64,000 nt of DNA from Megalonaias nervosa (taxonomy: Eukaryota; Mollusca; Bivalvia; Unionida; Unionidae): assembly GCA_016617855.1 (NCBI GenBank), contig JAECUM010001862.1:1-64000 (forward strand), given 5' to 3'. The notes beneath the pieces are model-generated. The model made no database searches, was not told the origin of the DNA, and was given only the letters and a program-made list of their open reading frames with translations. Below are positions 11,316 through 53,690 of this stretch, one piece after another (position 1 is the first letter of the stretch; each line of letters starts with the position of its first letter). A program made the position numbers and the translations under genes.

Positions 11316-11673
11316 TATCTAATCTGGAGGCAATAATGTTCTGTTTATAATGAAATTAAATGCAACAATAATATATGCCCTTCTTACTCAAGACAGTTGA
11401 AAACCAAATTTCCAAAATGTATTTTTTACAGCTTTATCACTGCACTGCAGTCAGCTGACTAACAATGGGACAATGTTGCGGTAATGCTGAATATGATGAT
11501 TACACAATTTGTTGATTTTCCTGAGAAATAATTTGATATTACATTTCATTCCACTGCAACATGGCAAGCAAGAGATTTTTTACCCATAACAATATAAGTG
11601 TAACAATAAATGCTGAATTTAATACATAAATGCTAAATTAAAACAAATGTTAGAACCATGTTGTAATAGTTAT

Positions 11674-11798
11674 AGGTTACTGAATTTGCATGGAAAAATA
11701 TGAATGAGTTTTTTTGAAAAATACTCTATGACCTTGTGGAGTGTGGTATTTTTCAGAAAAAAATGAGTTCATATTTTCCCATACAAATGCAGTAACCT
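11674..11798. repeat. 125-bp long hairpin (inverted repeat)
   Basis: Two arms of about 50 bp, starting AGGTTACTG and ending CAGTAACCT, are reverse complements with few mismatches around a short loop of about 18 nt. The form suits a MITE-like relic or a foldback element. Confidence 0.7.
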
Positions 11799-12664
11799 TT
11801 TTATTATATGCTCATTTTTTTAACTACCTAAGGCTTAATAATAAAAGCCATTACAAGAAACAATTTAATTGAATTTATGCTTTATTCCAAAATAAATTTG
11901 CAACTGTACATTCATCAATACACAATAACAGTATTCATGCACACATAGCTCCATCCAGTGACCTTTTAATTTAGTCACACATTCTACATCAGTTTCAAAA
12001 AGAATTGTCATTTTGGTCCCCTTAAAATTTAAATTTAGAGTCATATTGTGATTGATTGCATATGGATTTTGTTTCTATGTTGATCCAACTCAATTCTACT
12101 TTTCTGATTATGAAGGACTGGATTATTAGGTCAATTCAGTGCAATAAGAAGAACAGATTTCAGCTGGAAATGTAGGCTACTCGAAATTCTAGTTACAGTT
12201 TAGGTGTTTTTCAGGTTTTGCAGGACATGTCAGTCAGATCTGAAGAACTAACAAAAAAAGTATATTTTAGGAAATTCAAGATGCATAAATATATTACCAT
12301 TCTTATTACCAGCTAAAGATAACATGCTCATGTCCTGTCACTTGCATCTCGCTGTTGGAGGGACCCCAGCTATGACCTGTTATCATACAGTGCATCTTCT
12401 ATTGCTAGCCTAACACTGTATCAAAATAGTTACACGAGGAAAATTGAAAAGTAGCTGTTGTGTGACACTCCATTTACCCAGCGGAAATAATACTTTTCGT
12501 CGTATTGGATTATTGGTTCTGAGGCTCTTAGTTTCCCACCAAAACCTTCAGCTGCATTTATTTCTCGAATCTAGTATTTTGTCAGACTTGTACAATGGTA
12601 CTTCTCTTTGAGAAAAGATATGAACATACTCCTAAATAACTGTTTCAATGATCAGTATTTTCAA
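11799..12664. other. No gene recognised
   Basis: This is AT-rich sequence without an exon or repeat I could support. Confidence 0.4.
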
Positions 12665-12832
12665 TTACTGTCTCACACGTTTGCTGTCTATATTGTGAAT
12701 ATCATGTTCATTCGTTTGCTTCTTCAAAAGTTTAATTTCTGACTCAGTGGTTTCATCTACATTGTTAACTTTATCATCTATACTTTCAAAAGGATGAAAC
12801 AGCTGCTTTAGTTCATTCACAAACAAATTTAA
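12665..12832 (-). CDS. Possible C-terminal exon, unidentified acidic protein
   Basis: A minus-strand frame of 55 codons is open after a TGA at 12,833-12,835 and ends at a TAA at 12,665-12,667. It encodes a charged stretch that includes HPFESIDDKVNNVDETTES and SEIKLLKKQTNEHD. The composition looks like protein and unlike the surrounding AT-rich noise. An acceptor-like AG precedes the codons for LFHPFE near 12,806. It lies downstream of UreD on the same strand, so it could be the last exon of a separate gene. Upstream exons were not found and no family is recognised; chance remains possible. Confidence 0.3.
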   Translation of the reverse strand, partial: LNLFVNELKQLFHPFESIDDKVNNVDETTESEIKLLKKQTNEHDIHNIDSKRVRQ

Positions 12833-13519
12833 TCAACCAAAACCTAAAGTGTCTACTACATAAGTGTACATGGTCTGTTTACAAAGTAGTTTCTAATACA
12901 CAATACTATATTTAGGCACATGTGTCTTGCATGTATGTGCAATATGAAGGTGTTCAGTATCACAAAATACAGCATGATTCTGACAGTGAAATGTTAACAG
13001 AGACAAAAATGAGCATATAATAATATCTGACATAAATAGTGCCCAAAGTAGCACACTGAAACTGTGCTGTTTTTCCAATAATTTTATTCCATGTCTATGT
13101 TTACATTACAGTTGATACAATGGTATACTAAATGTGTTTAAAGTTTTATTTAAAACAAATGGACAAAATAATAACAGCAATCTGGAGCATGTCCTTTGGT
13201 TGCTAAGGAATGCCCCATTGTCATATAACAATAACAAGGGTTTAATATAAAAGAGTGTCAACTTTGCCCCATCTGACTTGAAAATTTAGATACAAAAAGT
13301 GCATTGACACTACTACTGCTGTCAACAGTAGAAAAGTGGTACCTTCATCTCATCATTAATGCTGGCAAGACAGAAAAATGCCCCAATCAGAAAAGGAACT
13401 GCTGTTGCCTACCCCCTATTATTCACTGCTAGAGCACATATCCATAAATGAAAGCTTCATCTGTAACAGCCAAACAATTTATGTCACTGTATATGATAAC
13501 AAAATTATGTGTATCAGTT
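12833..13519. other. No gene recognised
   Basis: Nothing with a convincing exon or repeat structure was seen; short plus-strand open frames here lack any recognisable motif. Confidence 0.4.
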
Positions 13520-14215
13520 CACCTGCAATAGTACTGCTGCAGCCTTATCAACACGTGATCATACAACTCCCCGACCTTGACCTTTTAACTACCCCATTTG
13601 GCTGTTAAACTAGTATTTGCTAAATCTACTCATAATCCTAGTGTGAAAATATTAGATCAAGCCCCACTGTATAGTTTTCATAAACATTTATCACAAAATG
13701 AAGAAAATATAAATCAACCTGTGACCCTAACCTGGGATTTATCATCCCTATGGAAACACTATGTACCTTTATTGTGGCTAACAGTCAAACAAGGATCCAT
13801 ATGTACATATAGAAAATTTATTCCCAAAAATCTTCAATAAGCTAATCAGTGACCTTGACGTTTTACCTTTTGATCTTATACTTCATGGCAGGTGTATTTG
13901 CTCTGTTTGATGACAATTATTAAATATTATTGCCAGACCAAATAAAGTAACTATTGACCACGCACCTAAAACTGAAATAACTGCTCCCCAAGACCTTGAC
14001 TTGTGACCTCATTGTGGCCTTCAATCTCAAGGGACCTAACTTTTTTCTGATGTATAAGTGGCTCCAGTCTGATAATGAACCACTAATTAAAACAGAAGAA
14101 ATTGTCCCCTAATAAAGTTTAACCAATAGGTTAATGACAGGCAGAGAGAGAGACAGACAAATGAGACTACTATTCCCCACCTTATGTGACAGTCATTGTG
14201 AGTGAATCAATACAC
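13520..14215 (+). repeat. Dispersed repeat of the TGACCTTGACC type, degenerate
   Basis: Blocks such as accttgaccttttaac recur near 13,570, 13,850 and 13,995. The segment ends in a purine-rich gacagacaaatgagac stretch and an accttatg motif, like the better copy at 37,855-38,330. It is a non-coding interspersed repeat type that I associate with mollusc genomes, an assignment from memory only. Confidence 0.45.
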
Positions 14216-14579
14216 ATCCTTCAACACAACAAAATTAAAAATGAAAATTGTAACTGCTACAATTATATGGTTATGTTCCCAAATAGATAACAAATCTAAG
14301 TGACCAAATTAAACAGAAACAAAAGTACAATGAATATTTAAGGCAAAATACAAATGGTATATTAATTGCAATGTATAATATTGTATTAGATGTAAATACA
14401 TTACACCTGAGAACATATTATAATTCTGCATAAAATTTAATAAATGTTCATTTTAAGTTAGAATTCAATAACAAAATGTGTTTGCAATTGTAAGATGTAT
14501 TTGATTCAAAATTAGTGCATGCTCTTGCAAAAAGATGACAACAACAGATCTAATGAATTATACAACACACTGTAAGGGT

Positions 14580-14695
14580 TCCATCATATGGTAAAACAAG
14601 GTCCCTTCACATGGTTAAACAAGGTCTCATATGGTAAAATAAGGTCCCATCACATGTTAAACAAGGTCCCATCACGTGGTAAAAGAAGGTTCATA
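14580..14695. repeat. Short degenerate tandem repeat, about 5 copies
   Basis: Copies of a roughly 22- to 27-bp unit (ggtcccatcacatggtaaaa and variants) follow one another with indels. Confidence 0.7.
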
Positions 14696-14961
14696 AATAA
14701 TGCCATAATTATATGCCTGTGCTAATGTGTGTACTGAACTCATTTAGTATGCAGCATAAACCTTATGGATGTCATATTTGCCCTTAGCTGGAGCAAAAAG
14801 AAATCAGGACATCAAGGTGAAAGGTTCATTAACTTCAAAATGTCATTAAGTACAAAAAAAACCCAGCCAATAAAGCAATAAAGATGTTGAAATCTGCATC
14901 CTGCTTTACCATGCAAGAAAGAAAAACATAATGATCTATATGTGTACACAGATGTTTATCA

Positions 14962-15293
14962 ATATGTGGATGTGTGTGTGTGATTTGGATTTTTAACATA
15001 GTTTAAACAATTTTAGCCATATCCATATTATGTCTGCAGTGTGGTAGTTTGTAGTGATGCTCACAATGAGGCATCATGCTGCAGACAAATGGCATTGTGT
15101 CCCACCTAGTCACATTATCCTTACACCAGACCGACCAGTCCTAACACTAACTTCTTAATGCTGAGTGCCAAGCAAGGCAGCTGCTAGTACCATTTTGATA
15201 AGTCTTTGAAATGACTCAGCCAGGATTTGAACCCGCAACCTCCCACATCTGAGATGGATTCTCTAGCCACCTAGGCTACCAGAGCTGTCCATC
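14962..15293 (-). mobile_element. tRNA-derived SINE, family A, copy 1
   Basis: It closely resembles 55,345-55,653 over about 320 bp. The right end, read on the minus strand, is a tRNA-like head with a decayed A box and a B box near 15,220. The left end is a TG-rich tail. Flanking 11-mers gatgtttatca (14,951-14,961) and gatggttatca (15,294-15,304) form a target duplication with one mismatch. Confidence 0.75.
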
Positions 15294-15304
15294 GATGGTT
15301 ATCA

Positions 15305-16079
15305 GCCTTGCTTTATCATGTGTAAGGGCAGTAAGATCAACAAATTAACACTCCAATTAACTGACTAGTTTGGCAACAAAAAATAAGAATACAAGTCACT
15401 TTTAGTGAAATCAAGAATGCATAATTCTCTTCTCTTTCACATCTTGGACAATAATGTCCTAAGTCCACTGATTCAATACAACTCTTTCCTTATCATAGCT
15501 TTAAAACACTCTATTGTTATGAATGTAATCCTGGATTCTATGGCTATCACATTTACAAAAAATTTTCAACATTTACGGCCAATGGAACATGAAATGATTC
15601 CATTTAAACATGATTAATCTGCCTGTATGACAGAATTGGCAAATGTTAGTTGTTAAATCAATGATAGGAAAAGTACTGTCATCTTAATAAAGTCCAAAAA
15701 TAAATATTTTACGCAATAATTCAGATTACTTGATAAGGCTATTTACCTGGTTACCTGACTATTTACCTGATCACTTTAAGCTACTGCTCAAATTTTGACA
15801 GAACAAAGACCACAATAATTATCAAGAAACTTAAGGAAAACAAAGAGTATTACAGAATACTAATTTGTTGCTCTAATTTTGCAATTATCCATAGATTACA
15901 TTACTATTATCAGGACTAAAGGATGAAACAAAACTTAAACTTTCATATCCAGCAAAGCTAAATCTGTTCTGGTACATACAGACCAAAAGTTAAAAAATAT
16001 GTATTTGTTTAACAGTGCAGTGACCAAATACTAACAACCTGAAATTCCAGTTGCTTACACAAATATCAGCTGACTTTAG
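15305..16079. other. No gene recognised
   Basis: AT-rich DNA between the SINE and the integrase relic. The plus-strand open frame at 15,405-15,617 shows no domain. Confidence 0.4.
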
Positions 16080-17012
16080 GAACAAATTAAATGGGGCAAA
16101 ATTAAACTTGAACATACTGAATTGACAGATTGGTTAACTAAACAATCTACCTACATATTGCACAAGAAAGCTATAAAATATTTCTTTTCAGAATGACCAA
16201 TGTTGAACATGTGGATGATCAGTGGCCAGCAGACATTGATGACATGCAAACATATGGAAAATACAATGATGGATAGTAAAGTCTGTCTGTAGTCGATGTC
16301 CTCTCACAATATACCTGGGCTATGAAAGTATAAGCATAAATGGGAGAAGACTTGCACAATTCATTCAGAAAAATCTTCAATGAATGAAATTCTGTAAAGG
16401 TCCATTTAACGAAGGAAAAGAGTTTCACAACAGGCAAGTTAAGACTTTACTGGAAAAGGAAAACAATGAATACTTTTCAATTTATCCAAACAAAAAGCAT
16501 TTTAGTGAAAAGGTTGAACTAGCTCTAAAGACATGACTGTGGAAGCATTTCACTCAAAATCAAACCATAAAATGGGTTAACCTTTATCAAAACAAATTGA
16601 TGAATACAGTAATGCTTGACATTCAAAAATAAATGACTCCAGTTTAAGCAAGTATGAAGGAAAATGGATCAAATGTACTGATCAATCTGTACCACCTCTG
16701 CAATGGTGAAACCTAATACATTTGGAACACCTAGATTCAAACTTGGTGAAACAGTTTTAGAACAAAAAACAATATTTAGAAAGGACTATTTTCTTGCCTT
16801 AACTGATGAATTACTCAAATCAAGCATGTCACTTTAGCTGATCTGGTAGTTTTCAAATATGAGGACTTACAAGAAGAGGCTAATGAGGGCAAACAAGACA
16901 ACAAATACAAAGTTGAAAAGATTTTGAAAATCCTCAGAATGAACTGCACAAAGTGAGTACTTGTGAAATGGAGAGAAATATGATGAATCTTGAAAGTTAG
17001 GAACCAGCAAAA
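16080..17012 (+). pseudogene. Polinton/Maverick-type integrase with chromodomain, broken
   Basis: Integrases of this kind (retroviral-type core plus C-terminal chromodomain) are carried by the large virus-like Polinton/Maverick DNA elements. In order on the plus strand are an N-terminal segment (LTDWLTKQSTYILHKKA, about 16,120-16,170), the start of the catalytic core (DDQWPADIDDMQTYGKYNDG, about 16,212-16,270), and a VVDVLSQYTWAM block near 16,290. A C-terminal KFKLGETVL segment lies near 16,735, and a chromodomain-like KYKVEKILKI then VLVKWRE near 16,905-16,975. Many stops and frameshifts interrupt it. No polymerase B, packaging ATPase, protease or capsid gene of such an element was seen beside it. 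A Ginger-type integrase is the main alternative. Confidence 0.6.
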
Positions 17013-17334
17013 AACGTTATTCAATAGCAAAATAAATGTTGTATCAAATTATACCTCACTGAAATTTCAGGACAAGAGTACCTACATTGTAACATCCTCT
17101 ACCTGGGAGATGACAGAAACACAATACATAAATAGCAGTAATTAGCAGTGTGAAAACTTTCACTTTTTGAAAGTTAATGCATTTTTAGAATGTGACATGT
17201 GCAAAAATAGTACATTAGAAATGGAGCTATAATATATTTGTCATGTAAATCTGTAGTGATTAAAATACCATATGGAAACTTTATATTCAATTGCATCTAC
17301 TGTTGTAAGAACTTGTCCACTGACCATGAGAGTA

Positions 17335-17790
17335 TCTACATGTGTTACAAGAACTCACTGTATATTTGGCAATGAAGAACATTTATATGTATATAAGTGC
17401 TGCAAGAACACACTGTATATTTGGCCATGAAGAGCATTTATATGTGCTTCAAGAACTCACTGTATATTTGGTCCTGATGAGCATTTATATGTATGTGTGC
17501 CTCAAGAACTCACTGTATATTTGGCCATGAAGAGCATTTATATGTATATGTGCTTCAAGAACTCACTGTATATTTGGTCCTGATGGGCATTTATATGTAT
17601 ATGTGCTTCAAGAACTCACTGTATATTTGGCCATGAAGAGCATTTATATGTATATGTGCTTCAAGAACTCACTGTATATTTGGTCCTGATGAGCATTTAT
17701 ATGTATATTTGTTGTGCTAACTCTCTCAATATTTGGCCACCAATAGCATTTACATGTATTTTTTCATCTAAGAACTCACTGTACATTTAA
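17335..17790. repeat. Minisatellite of 53- to 61-bp units, about 8 copies
   Basis: The core caagaactcactgtatattt is followed by ggccatgaagagcatttata or ggtcctgatgagcatttata. The two versions alternate in part, and copies at both ends are more diverged. Confidence 0.85.
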
Positions 17791-18002
17791 AACAAAACAA
17801 AGTATTTTCATGGAATATAGTGTCTTACCCTGTCAAGGTCATTATACTTATGCAAATAAGACAGAAACTCCAGGCATATCAAGGTACAAACTTAAACCAT
17901 ACAGTAATATTCTGCCAAAGATGAAGTTAAATGCAGCCACAATGTAGAAAATCTGTCACAAAAATTTAGACAGTACCTTAACATTTTTCACAACAATAAC
18001 GA

Positions 18003-18375
18003 TGTCCTACTAGAAGATTCATACCTTTGTCTCACCCTTCCATACCAATGCCTCTCCATTCATACCTGTCTCACCTGTCATACCTATGACTCTTTGTTCA
18101 TATCCATGTCTCACCCATCATACCTGTAACTCTGTTCATACCTGTCTCACCGTTCATACATATGCCTCTCCATTCCTAACTATATCTGACCTGTCACGCC
18201 TATGACTCTCTGTTCATATCTATGTCTCACCTGTCATACCTATAGCTCTGTTCATACCTATGTCTCATCCTTCTTACCTATGACTCTATTCATACCTATG
18301 TCTCATCCTTCATACCTGTGACTCTCTGTTCATACCTATGTCTCACCTTTCATACCTATGAATCTCCATTCACAG
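18003..18375. repeat. Degenerate minisatellite rich in catacctatg and tctcacc
   Basis: About ten loosely matching units containing ttcatacctatgtctcacc and tcatacctatgactctctg alternate over 370 bp. Confidence 0.75.
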
Positions 18376-18732
18376 GCTGATGATATGAGTTCTAACAACA
18401 TTCTATGTGATCCTGATTTTACTAAAAGTGATTCAGCAATATGTAATTAATTCTAACCTAATTTGTGAACTACTTAGGAAGACATCAATGAGAGTCTTCA
18501 GCAGTCCACAGTTGGAAATTAAATAAGAAATTGATTAACCACAGAAACCATATGTATACTGGATCAGTAACACGTGAATCTTAGATATAATGATTCAACT
18601 ACAGTACAATTCATGAAGTTCCCTTGACAAAGAAACCCGACTTCTTTCAATTTCTTTTGCTTGGAAGAATGAATGAATGAGCACTTCAAAACTATTTATG
18701 TTTTTCCATCATCAGAGTGACACTGTCATTTC
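18376..18732. other. 3' flank of the UreD gene
   Basis: This would contain the 3' untranslated region. I did not find a canonical AATAAA on the minus strand near the stop, so the mRNA end is not placed. Confidence 0.35.
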
Positions 18733-49868
<31,136 letters not shown>

Positions 49869-50085
49869 GCTTCATCTACAATTGCAGAAGAACAACAACT
49901 ATGATAAAATTAATAATAATAATAATAATAACAACTTATCCAACATTAAAGAAAGCCCTGCAATTTAAAGAAATACACATGTCGTTAGTAACAAAACATC
50001 TACAAAATTAACATCTAATGCATAAATGAATACAATATAACAGAAGTTAAATACAAATTAAACAAGGTCAACAAACTGTTATTAA

Positions 50086-50478
50086 TCAAGATATATCACA
50101 ACTGCCATGTATAAACATTTTGAAATCGCTCCATGGTTCATCATGACCCCTGAAGACCAACTCCTCCTTGACTCCCTGAAAAGTTAAGAAATCTGTTTTT
50201 TTATTCCTAACGTTTGCAAAATAGATAATATTATAACTGTTGATGGGATTCTCAATAGACCTTTTCATCAGAGGCATTTTGGACAGACTATCATGTGACT
50301 TCATTGCAAATGCATGAACATTAATGTATACTCTGGCAGCCCTTAAGATTCCAGTTCCTACCCTAGCTACCATGTGCAACCTCCATAGACTGTTAACATT
50401 GGAGAATCTGAACTTCTCAGGTTTCAGAAAGATGAAAAGATCAATAAGCCAAGTAAGTGTCAAGGCCCCCATTCCTGC
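50086..50478 (-). CDS. Unidentified 128-codon open frame with acceptor, possible last exon
   Basis: A minus-strand acceptor (TTATGTGCAG at about 50,479) is followed by an uninterrupted frame to TGA at 50,086. It begins with a hydrophobic MGALTLTWLIDLFIFL stretch that could be a membrane segment. It continues with basic, well-mixed sequence such as NVNSLWRLHMVARVGTGILR and SHDSLSKMPLMKRSIENP. The length and composition are unlikely in AT-rich non-coding DNA, so I think it codes. A second possible acceptor (TTTCTTAACTTTTCAG) lies inside near 50,170. I do not recognise the family and found no upstream exon. It sits between UreD exon 1 and the possible UreD 5' exon, on the same strand. Confidence 0.45.
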   Translation of the reverse strand, partial: AGMGALTLTWLIDLFIFLKPEKFRFSNVNSLWRLHMVARVGTGILRAARVYINVHAFAMKSHDSLSKMPLMKRSIENPINSYNIIYFANVRNKKTDFLTFQGVKEELVFRGHDEPWSDFKMFIHGSCDIS

Positions 50479-50489
50479 ACATAATGCAA

Positions 50490-51280
50490 CAAATAGTCAA
50501 GTTTTATTCCTTCTGAGGTTCAGAACTAAAACTGAAATCAATTAAAACTCAAGGTCTAGTCAACCATACAGCTAAGTTCAATTTTATACTAATGATTCAT
50601 GATTCTATACTAATTTGCCATCACTATATGCAGTGGTAGGATTGTTTACTATTTGAAGCAATTTTTGCCAAAAGGGGACAAAAAAATGATTTTCAACTTG
50701 TTATTTTGATTGTAAAATATGTAAGTATACAGAATGAGCCAACTTTCAAGTCCTACTGTAGCAACACGCAGTCAGTGAGTAGGCTACTCTGTCAGCATAA
50801 TGAAACTGCCTGGCTGACTTTTAAGTTCATTGAAGTGAGCTGAGCTTGCAAACCTATCAAAGATTGTTCTCATGCATATCACTCACTTCAAGATAACTAG
50901 ATGATAATTGTTAATAACACAATTCATGAGATTTCTGTGCGTTTGGAAATAAATGGTACCTGTCTTGAATAATTAGCCACAAGGATTTATTTAAAGGTTA
51001 AATGACTAACTTCTCAGTTCAAGGTCTTTTATGCAGCCATCTCTATCCTCCCCCCTCCCCCTTCAGTCTTTCATATACAATTATAAATTAGCAACAAATT
51101 ACACTCTACATATATATTTCACACTGCATCACTTGCAAAATTAACAATCATCAAAGATCTTTAAACTCTTGCTACATGTACTTCTAAAACCCTGAATTAT
51201 GCCTGTCCCACTCTCTGCTCTTCTAACCTATCAATTCATTCCATTATCTAGCCACCAATCCAAACCCTTTTTTATAAATT
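50490..51280. other. No gene recognised
   Basis: Nothing beyond AT-rich DNA and a pyrimidine-rich patch near 51,045 is supported. Confidence 0.35.
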
Positions 51281-51282
51281 AC

Positions 51283-51350
51283 TTACGTATCTACATATAC
51301 TGTTACTCATAGCACTCCCTCATCTACATGTACTTTACACACACAAACAT
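51283..51350. repeat. Left remnant of the 40-bp minisatellite
   Basis: tacgtatctacatatactgt and catctacatgtactttacac match the array at 52,084-52,480, on the other side of the LINE fragment. Confidence 0.75.
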
Positions 51351-51359
51351 TTAGTCATC

Positions 51360-52083
51360 TAGTGTTGCAGCGGGAACAAATGGTCTATGGGTGCGAAGGT
51401 GGCCGATGAGGCTGATGTGTGCCCTGAATGTTCTATGGCATTGTGGACATGGGATGGTAGCAATGCTGATCTTGGGGTTACTGGCTCGGGATTTCCCGGC
51501 CTGCCTCCATTATTCTGTTGCTGCTGTCCTGTTGGCCTCACAAGCTGCAGCACCTTTAGTGATTGAAGAGTGCCACATGACCCCGTCCTGGGCAGTCTGT
51601 TCCCACGTGTCATAGCTAATGCAAAAGTTCTTCAATGACATCTTCAGGGTGTCCTTGTATAGTTTTTTCTGGCCTCCTTTGTTGCGTTTACTTTCTTCAA
51701 GCTTGCCATAAAAGAGTTTTTTTGGAAGCCGGTGGTCTGGCATGTGAGCTAAATGGCCTGCTCATCGCAACTGTGATTGTATCAAGATGGTGTAGATACT
51801 GGGAAGGCTTGCTTGGACAAGGAACTCGGTATCCTGGATCCTGTCTTGCCACGTTATGTCAGGAGTCTTTTGAGACAAGTAGTGTGGAAGTGGTTCAACT
51901 TCTTCACATGATGGTGGTGCGCTATCCAGGTTTCGTAGGCGTATAATAAGCACAGGGAGTACTATCGCTCTGTACACCTTCAACTTTGTCTGTAGCCTAA
52001 TGCCTGGCATGTAGTCTGCTGAAGGCTGTGGTGGTCTTTGCAAACCTGGCATTAACTTCATCATCTATTATGATGTTCTGGGA
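51360..52083 (-). mobile_element. LINE 3' fragment: RT C-terminal region with terminal C2H2 finger
   Basis: Minus-strand pieces in order are DDEVNARFAKTTTAFSRLHA (about 52,030), LQTKLKVYRAIVLPVLI (about 51,980), ITWQDRIQDTEFL (about 51,860), SIYTILIQSQLR (about 51,780), MPDHRLPKKLFYGKLEESKR (about 51,720), DTLKMSLKNF (about 51,640) and EANRTAATE (about 51,520). The last is the C2H2 finger CPQCHRTFRA then LIGHLRTH (about 51,385-51,450). This is the well-known tail of a non-LTR retrotransposon RT. It is 5'-truncated and has a few frameshifts and a stop. Confidence 0.8.
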
Positions 52084-52480
52084 TATTTACATATCTACAT
52101 GTACTTTACACATCACACTCCCTCATTTATGTATCTACATGTACTTTACACATCACACTCCCTCATTTACATATCTACATGTACTTTACACATAGCACAC
52201 CTTCGTTTACATATCTACACATACTTCACACATCACATTCCCTCATATACATATCTTCGTGTACTTTACATATCACACTCCTTCATTTCCATATCTACAC
52301 ACATCACACTCCCTCATTTACATATCTACATGTACTTTACACATAGAATTCCTTCATTTACATATATACATGTACTTTACACATAACACTCCCTCATTTA
52401 CATATCTACATGTACTTTACACATCACACTCCCTCACTTGCATATCTAGATGTACTTTACACATCCCACTTCCTCACTCT
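52084..52480. repeat. 40-bp minisatellite, about 10 copies
   Basis: The unit is acatatctacatgtactttac followed by acatcacactccctcattt. Open frames seen across it on the plus strand are products of the repeat. Confidence 0.95.
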
Positions 52481-53160
52481 AAGGCCCTTCGTTATAACAT
52501 GGTTCCTTTAATACAGCAGGAATTGTCATAGATCCCATTTCATTTAGGTGTAATATGTATAATGTACTTCATTATAAGACAGTCTTACTATAAGGACATT
52601 TACTCTATGGCTCACATGGAAAGCATTCTAATGAATGGTATTATCTTTTCTTTTAGAACTTAAATTATTGGCAGAGGTTTTTTATGTGCCAAAAAAAGGA
52701 TAAAAAGAAAACAAGATAAGCTGTTAATCTGGAAATTAGCTATACCATAATTTCTGAAAAACAACATCCCAAAATTTATTTTATCATTTTATTTTTAAAT
52801 TTCATTGCGATATCATATATTCATATTTTTGGTCAAGCTCAAGCCTCCCATGGGCAAGTTCAATTTTACAGTCAGTTAGTCCTGTAACAAGCTGACTTTT
52901 ATCAAAACTGATCCATCCATGCTTTAACTAAATTATACAATGGTTAATATTGGGGTCAAAAATAAAAATATAAGAAATATTTGAAAAATATTTTAGCATG
53001 GATCTTTTTAATTAAATAACTGTTCTGAGATGATTTTGTAAGCAATATGCAGCTTATTTTGTTGAGTTGTTTGTATATCCAGGCTGGTATCTTATAAACA
53101 ATTGCCATGGATCCATACTATACCATATTGTCTGGAAATATACATGCATTTTGCACCTCT
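52481..53160. other. No gene recognised
   Basis: AT-rich DNA. The stretch cgttataacatggttccttt to ataaggacatttac (52,488-52,595) has the look of a decayed DNA-transposon end, without enough to name it. Confidence 0.3.
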
Positions 53161-53690
53161 ACTTATCTAAATGACTGAGATAAGCAATAATGTATGACTT
53201 GTAACATCTCTGATTGCTCACTCTAGATGTAATGTTTAATTATTACTAAGCAATAATGTTCAACCTATAACATCTGTGACTGCTCACTCTCTAATGTTTA
53301 ATTATAGACTAAGCAATAATGTACAACCTATAACATCTGTGCTCACTCTCTAATGTTTAATTATAGACTAAGCAATAATGTACAACCTATAACATCTGTG
53401 ACTGCTCACTCTGTAATGTTTAATTATAGACTAAGCAATAATGTACAACCTACAACATCTGTGACTGCTCACTCTGTAATGTTTAATTATAGACTAAGCA
53501 ATAATGTACAACCTATAACATCTGTGCTCACTCTGTAATGTTTAATTATAGACTAAACAATAATGTACAACCTATAACATCTGTGACTGCTCACTCTGTA
53601 ATGTTTAATTATAGACTAAGCAATAATGTATGACATGTAATATGTTATTACTCATTTTGTAATGTTTAATTATATACTGACAAAAGAAAC
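53161..53690. repeat. 62-bp minisatellite, about 8 copies
   Basis: The unit runs taagcaataatgtacaacct, ataacatctgtgactgctca, ctctgtaatgtttaattata, gac. Some copies lack the 'gact' after 'ctgt'. Confidence 0.95.

Noticed and set aside
51391..51946. Plus-strand frames over the LINE fragment
   Set aside because: They are antisense shadows of the minus-strand LINE RT tail.
52099..52531. Long plus-strand frames rich in His, Tyr and Ser
   Set aside because: They are products of the 40-bp minisatellite.
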